Shown here piece by piece: positions 5,355 to 6,959 of a stretch of 6,959 bases of DNA. Below the pieces are notes generated by a model that was not told the DNA's origin, made no database searches, and saw nothing but the letters and a program-made list of their open reading frames with translations. Source of the DNA: Sphingobacteriia bacterium (lineage in GTDB: Bacteria > Bacteroidota > Bacteroidia > NS11-12g > UBA955); contig JAGKXC010000095.1 of the NCBI GenBank assembly GCA_021151535.1, forward strand, positions 1 through 6,959, written 5' to 3'. Position numbers and translations under genes: made by a program. Each line of letters starts with the position of its first letter. Position 1 is the first letter of the stretch.

Positions 5355-6959
5355 ATGAAATTGTTTTTCAAGGCATTAAATAAGCGTCATCGATGGTTTG
5401 CTTCGATGTGTGTATTATTGAATTGTCTGAATATTTCAGCACAAGGAATTTGCAATTCAAACACTGCTTCAAAAATTGTTCAGTTTACAGAAATTGTTTC
5501 TGGCTCTAGTCGGGTTTTAAATACTACAACACATCAATCAATTTGTGTTGTAAAGGGTGGTTTTTGGGTCGTTGGGTACGCTACATCTTCTGCCTCATGT
5601 GGAAATCAATTATATATTGCAAGATTTAATGATACAGGTAAGCTGTTGATGTTTAAACATTTTGGCGATAATGGAAATGAGGGTGGATATCCAATTTCTG
5701 CAGCTTCTACAAACTCTGGAGGAGTTGTTGTTTCTGCCCAATCGTATGTTCCTTCTTTGTCTTCAGCCATGACAAGTCTGCACTTTTTTGACAATAAAGG
5801 CAATTTGCAATGGTCTAGAACTACGCCTTCATTTTCACATACCTCAAATAGTAATGATCAATTTAGGGATGTTTATGTTGATCCTGTAAATAACGATATT
5901 TATGGAATCGGTACATCTATTCAGCGATTAGGGTCTTCACAGTCGGAATTGCTATTTGGCAAATTGGATTCAAATGGGAATTATAAATTTTTAAAATATA
6001 TAACACTAAAAGACAATACATCGTTTAGTGGTTCACATGGATTACGGTTGATACCAACAAAAGGTGCAGCTAAATCATATGGGGATTTTTTAGTGACAAG
6101 TTGGTCAGGTGGTGGTACTTCGCAGCGCGGGGTTGTTTTCTTTGCAAATAAAGATGGTAGCTATTCTAAAGTTTGGTTGGGTAATTCAGTTAGTGGGAAT
6201 GTCGCGTTTACAGATGCTGTTTTTTCTAATTCAGGTACAATATTTCTTTTAGGTTCTACCAATTCAAATGGAAATGGGAATGATATAGTTGTAGCTCAAA
6301 TGAATCCAGCGAATTTTAGCTTCATTTGGCAGTATACATATGGGACTTCTGCATATGAATATCCACATACTATTATTTTTGAGGATGGTTCACTCTGGAT
6401 AACAGGTGGAAGTGCGGGTATTTCGGGCGGAGTGAATAAGCGTATATTAATAAAATTGGATACAACAGGTGTAATTCAAGGTCAATGGGGCTATAATAAT
6501 GTGTCATCTTCTACAGAATCATTTGAAACACTTCCGGCTTCACAAGATGATGTTGGATTGTTATCTAATGGAACAACTGTTTTTGTAGGCTATAGCAATA
6601 ACATCTCTCAAAATATCACATTAATTTTTTCAAGTCCATGTTCAAAATTGGATTGCTATTTTAATAATATTTCTGTAATTAACAGAAAATCATTTAATTA
6701 CAGTGGAAATATTTGTACAGATGTTTTGACGAACGGTAGCAATTATCCAACATTAAATGGAATAACGGTAAATTCTTTAAATATGCGCCGTTCTATAATT
6801 TGTGTGGTTCCGTGTTATTCGCCAAAACGAATGTTGAAATTAATTGATTCACTATGTGTTGGAGGGAAAGTTACAGTTTCTGCAAAGCAATATAACTATA
6901 TCACAAGGCCTCTTAAATATCGTTGGAGTGATGGTGATACAAATGCTATTAGAACATTC
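5355..6959 (+). CDS. Large secreted beta-propeller protein with Ig/PKD-like module (3' end outside window)
   Basis: The frame is open for 535 codons to the window edge with no stop, so the C-terminus is missing. Residues 1-29 form a signal peptide: basic start (K2, K6, K10, R11, R13), hydrophobic core, probable cleavage at ISA|Q. Residues 68-416 contain seven similar elements, each a hydrophobic strand with glycine (GGFWVVGYA 68, GGVVVSAQ 122, NDIYGIGT 180, GDFLVTS 243, GTIFLLGS 294, GSLWITGG 345, TTVFVGY 407). In most of them a segment like IARFNDTGKLLMF or LFGKLDSNGNYKF follows. This suggests a seven-bladed propeller of the kind found in surface and secreted Bacteroidota proteins. Residues 429-501 hold six cysteines (429, 434, 454, 483, 487, 501). 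An Ig/PKD-like module begins near 498 (LIDSLCVGGKVTVSA, then YRWSDGDTNAI). Proteins built like this usually end in a type IX secretion signal, which cannot be checked here. No enzyme motif is seen; adhesion or surface binding is inferred. No Shine-Dalgarno is present. Confidence 0.85.
   Translation, partial: MKLFFKALNKRHRWFASMCVLLNCLNISAQGICNSNTASKIVQFTEIVSGSSRVLNTTTHQSICVVKGGFWVVGYATSSASCGNQLYIARFNDTGKLLMFKHFGDNGNEGGYPISAASTNSGGVVVSAQSYVPSLSSAMTSLHFFDNKGNLQWSRTTPSFSHTSNSNDQFRDVYVDPVNNDIYGIGTSIQRLGSSQSELLFGKLDSNGNYKFLKYITLKDNTSFSGSHGLRLIPTKGAAKSYGDFLVTSWSGGGTSQRGVVFFANKDGSYSKVWLGNSVSGNVAFTDAVFSNSGTIFLLGSTNSNGNGNDIVVAQMNPANFSFIWQYTYGTSAYEYPHTIIFEDGSLWITGGSAGISGGVNKRILIKLDTTGVIQGQWGYNNVSSSTESFETLPASQDDVGLLSNGTTVFVGYSNNISQNITLIFSSPCSKLDCYFNNISVINRKSFNYSGNICTDVLTNGSNYPTLNGITVNSLNMRRSIICVVPCYSPKRMLKLIDSLCVGGKVTVSAKQYNYITRPLKYRWSDGDTNAIRTF

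Noticed and set aside
5606..5803. Minus-strand ORF inside the secreted protein gene
   Set aside because: It is antisense to a continuous 535-codon frame with a signal peptide and repeats, and has no support of its own.

Overview
The window reads as a chromosomal segment from a Bacteroidota bacterium (Flavobacteriia/Sphingobacteriia/Chitinophagia-like). Reasons: AT-rich DNA; almost no Shine-Dalgarno sequences in front of genes; a TAnnTTTG-type promoter element before the last gene; a signal peptide ending in Ser-Ala-Gln on a large beta-propeller protein with an Ig/PKD-like module; and a small protein family (2140-2622) that I know only from Bacteroidota. All six genes lie on the + strand. No tRNA, rRNA, CRISPR array, transposase or integrase is visible.

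Layout. 1-192 is AT-rich non-coding DNA ending in an unusually perfect ribosome binding site. 193-996 encodes a 267-aa protein built from two diverged halves that resemble universal stress protein (Usp) domains; a strong intrinsic terminator (1043-1073) follows. 1074-1356 is a gene-free spacer with short repeats, including a perfect 2 x 18 bp tandem repeat. 1357-2130 encodes a two-CCG-domain Fe-S protein (LutA/HdrB type). It is followed after 9 bp by a 160-aa Bacteroidota protein of unknown function (2140-2622), often mislabelled an ABC transporter ATPase. After 65 bp comes a TetA-like MFS transporter (2688-3914), and 2 bp after that a GT4 glycosyltransferase (3917-5230). A 124-bp gap with a good promoter candidate leads to a large secreted protein (5355 onward) that runs off the window.

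How they fit together. Two couplings are supported by spacing: Fe-S protein with the small unknown protein, and MFS with GT4. The four may be one transcript, since no terminator is seen between 1357 and 5230. The Usp-like gene is insulated by its terminator, and the secreted protein appears to have its own promoter. I see no complete new defence or mobile system. The most notable items are the strong Shine-Dalgarno on a degenerate tandem Usp-like gene, the unknown protein next to the Fe-S protein, and the probable seven-bladed secreted propeller.
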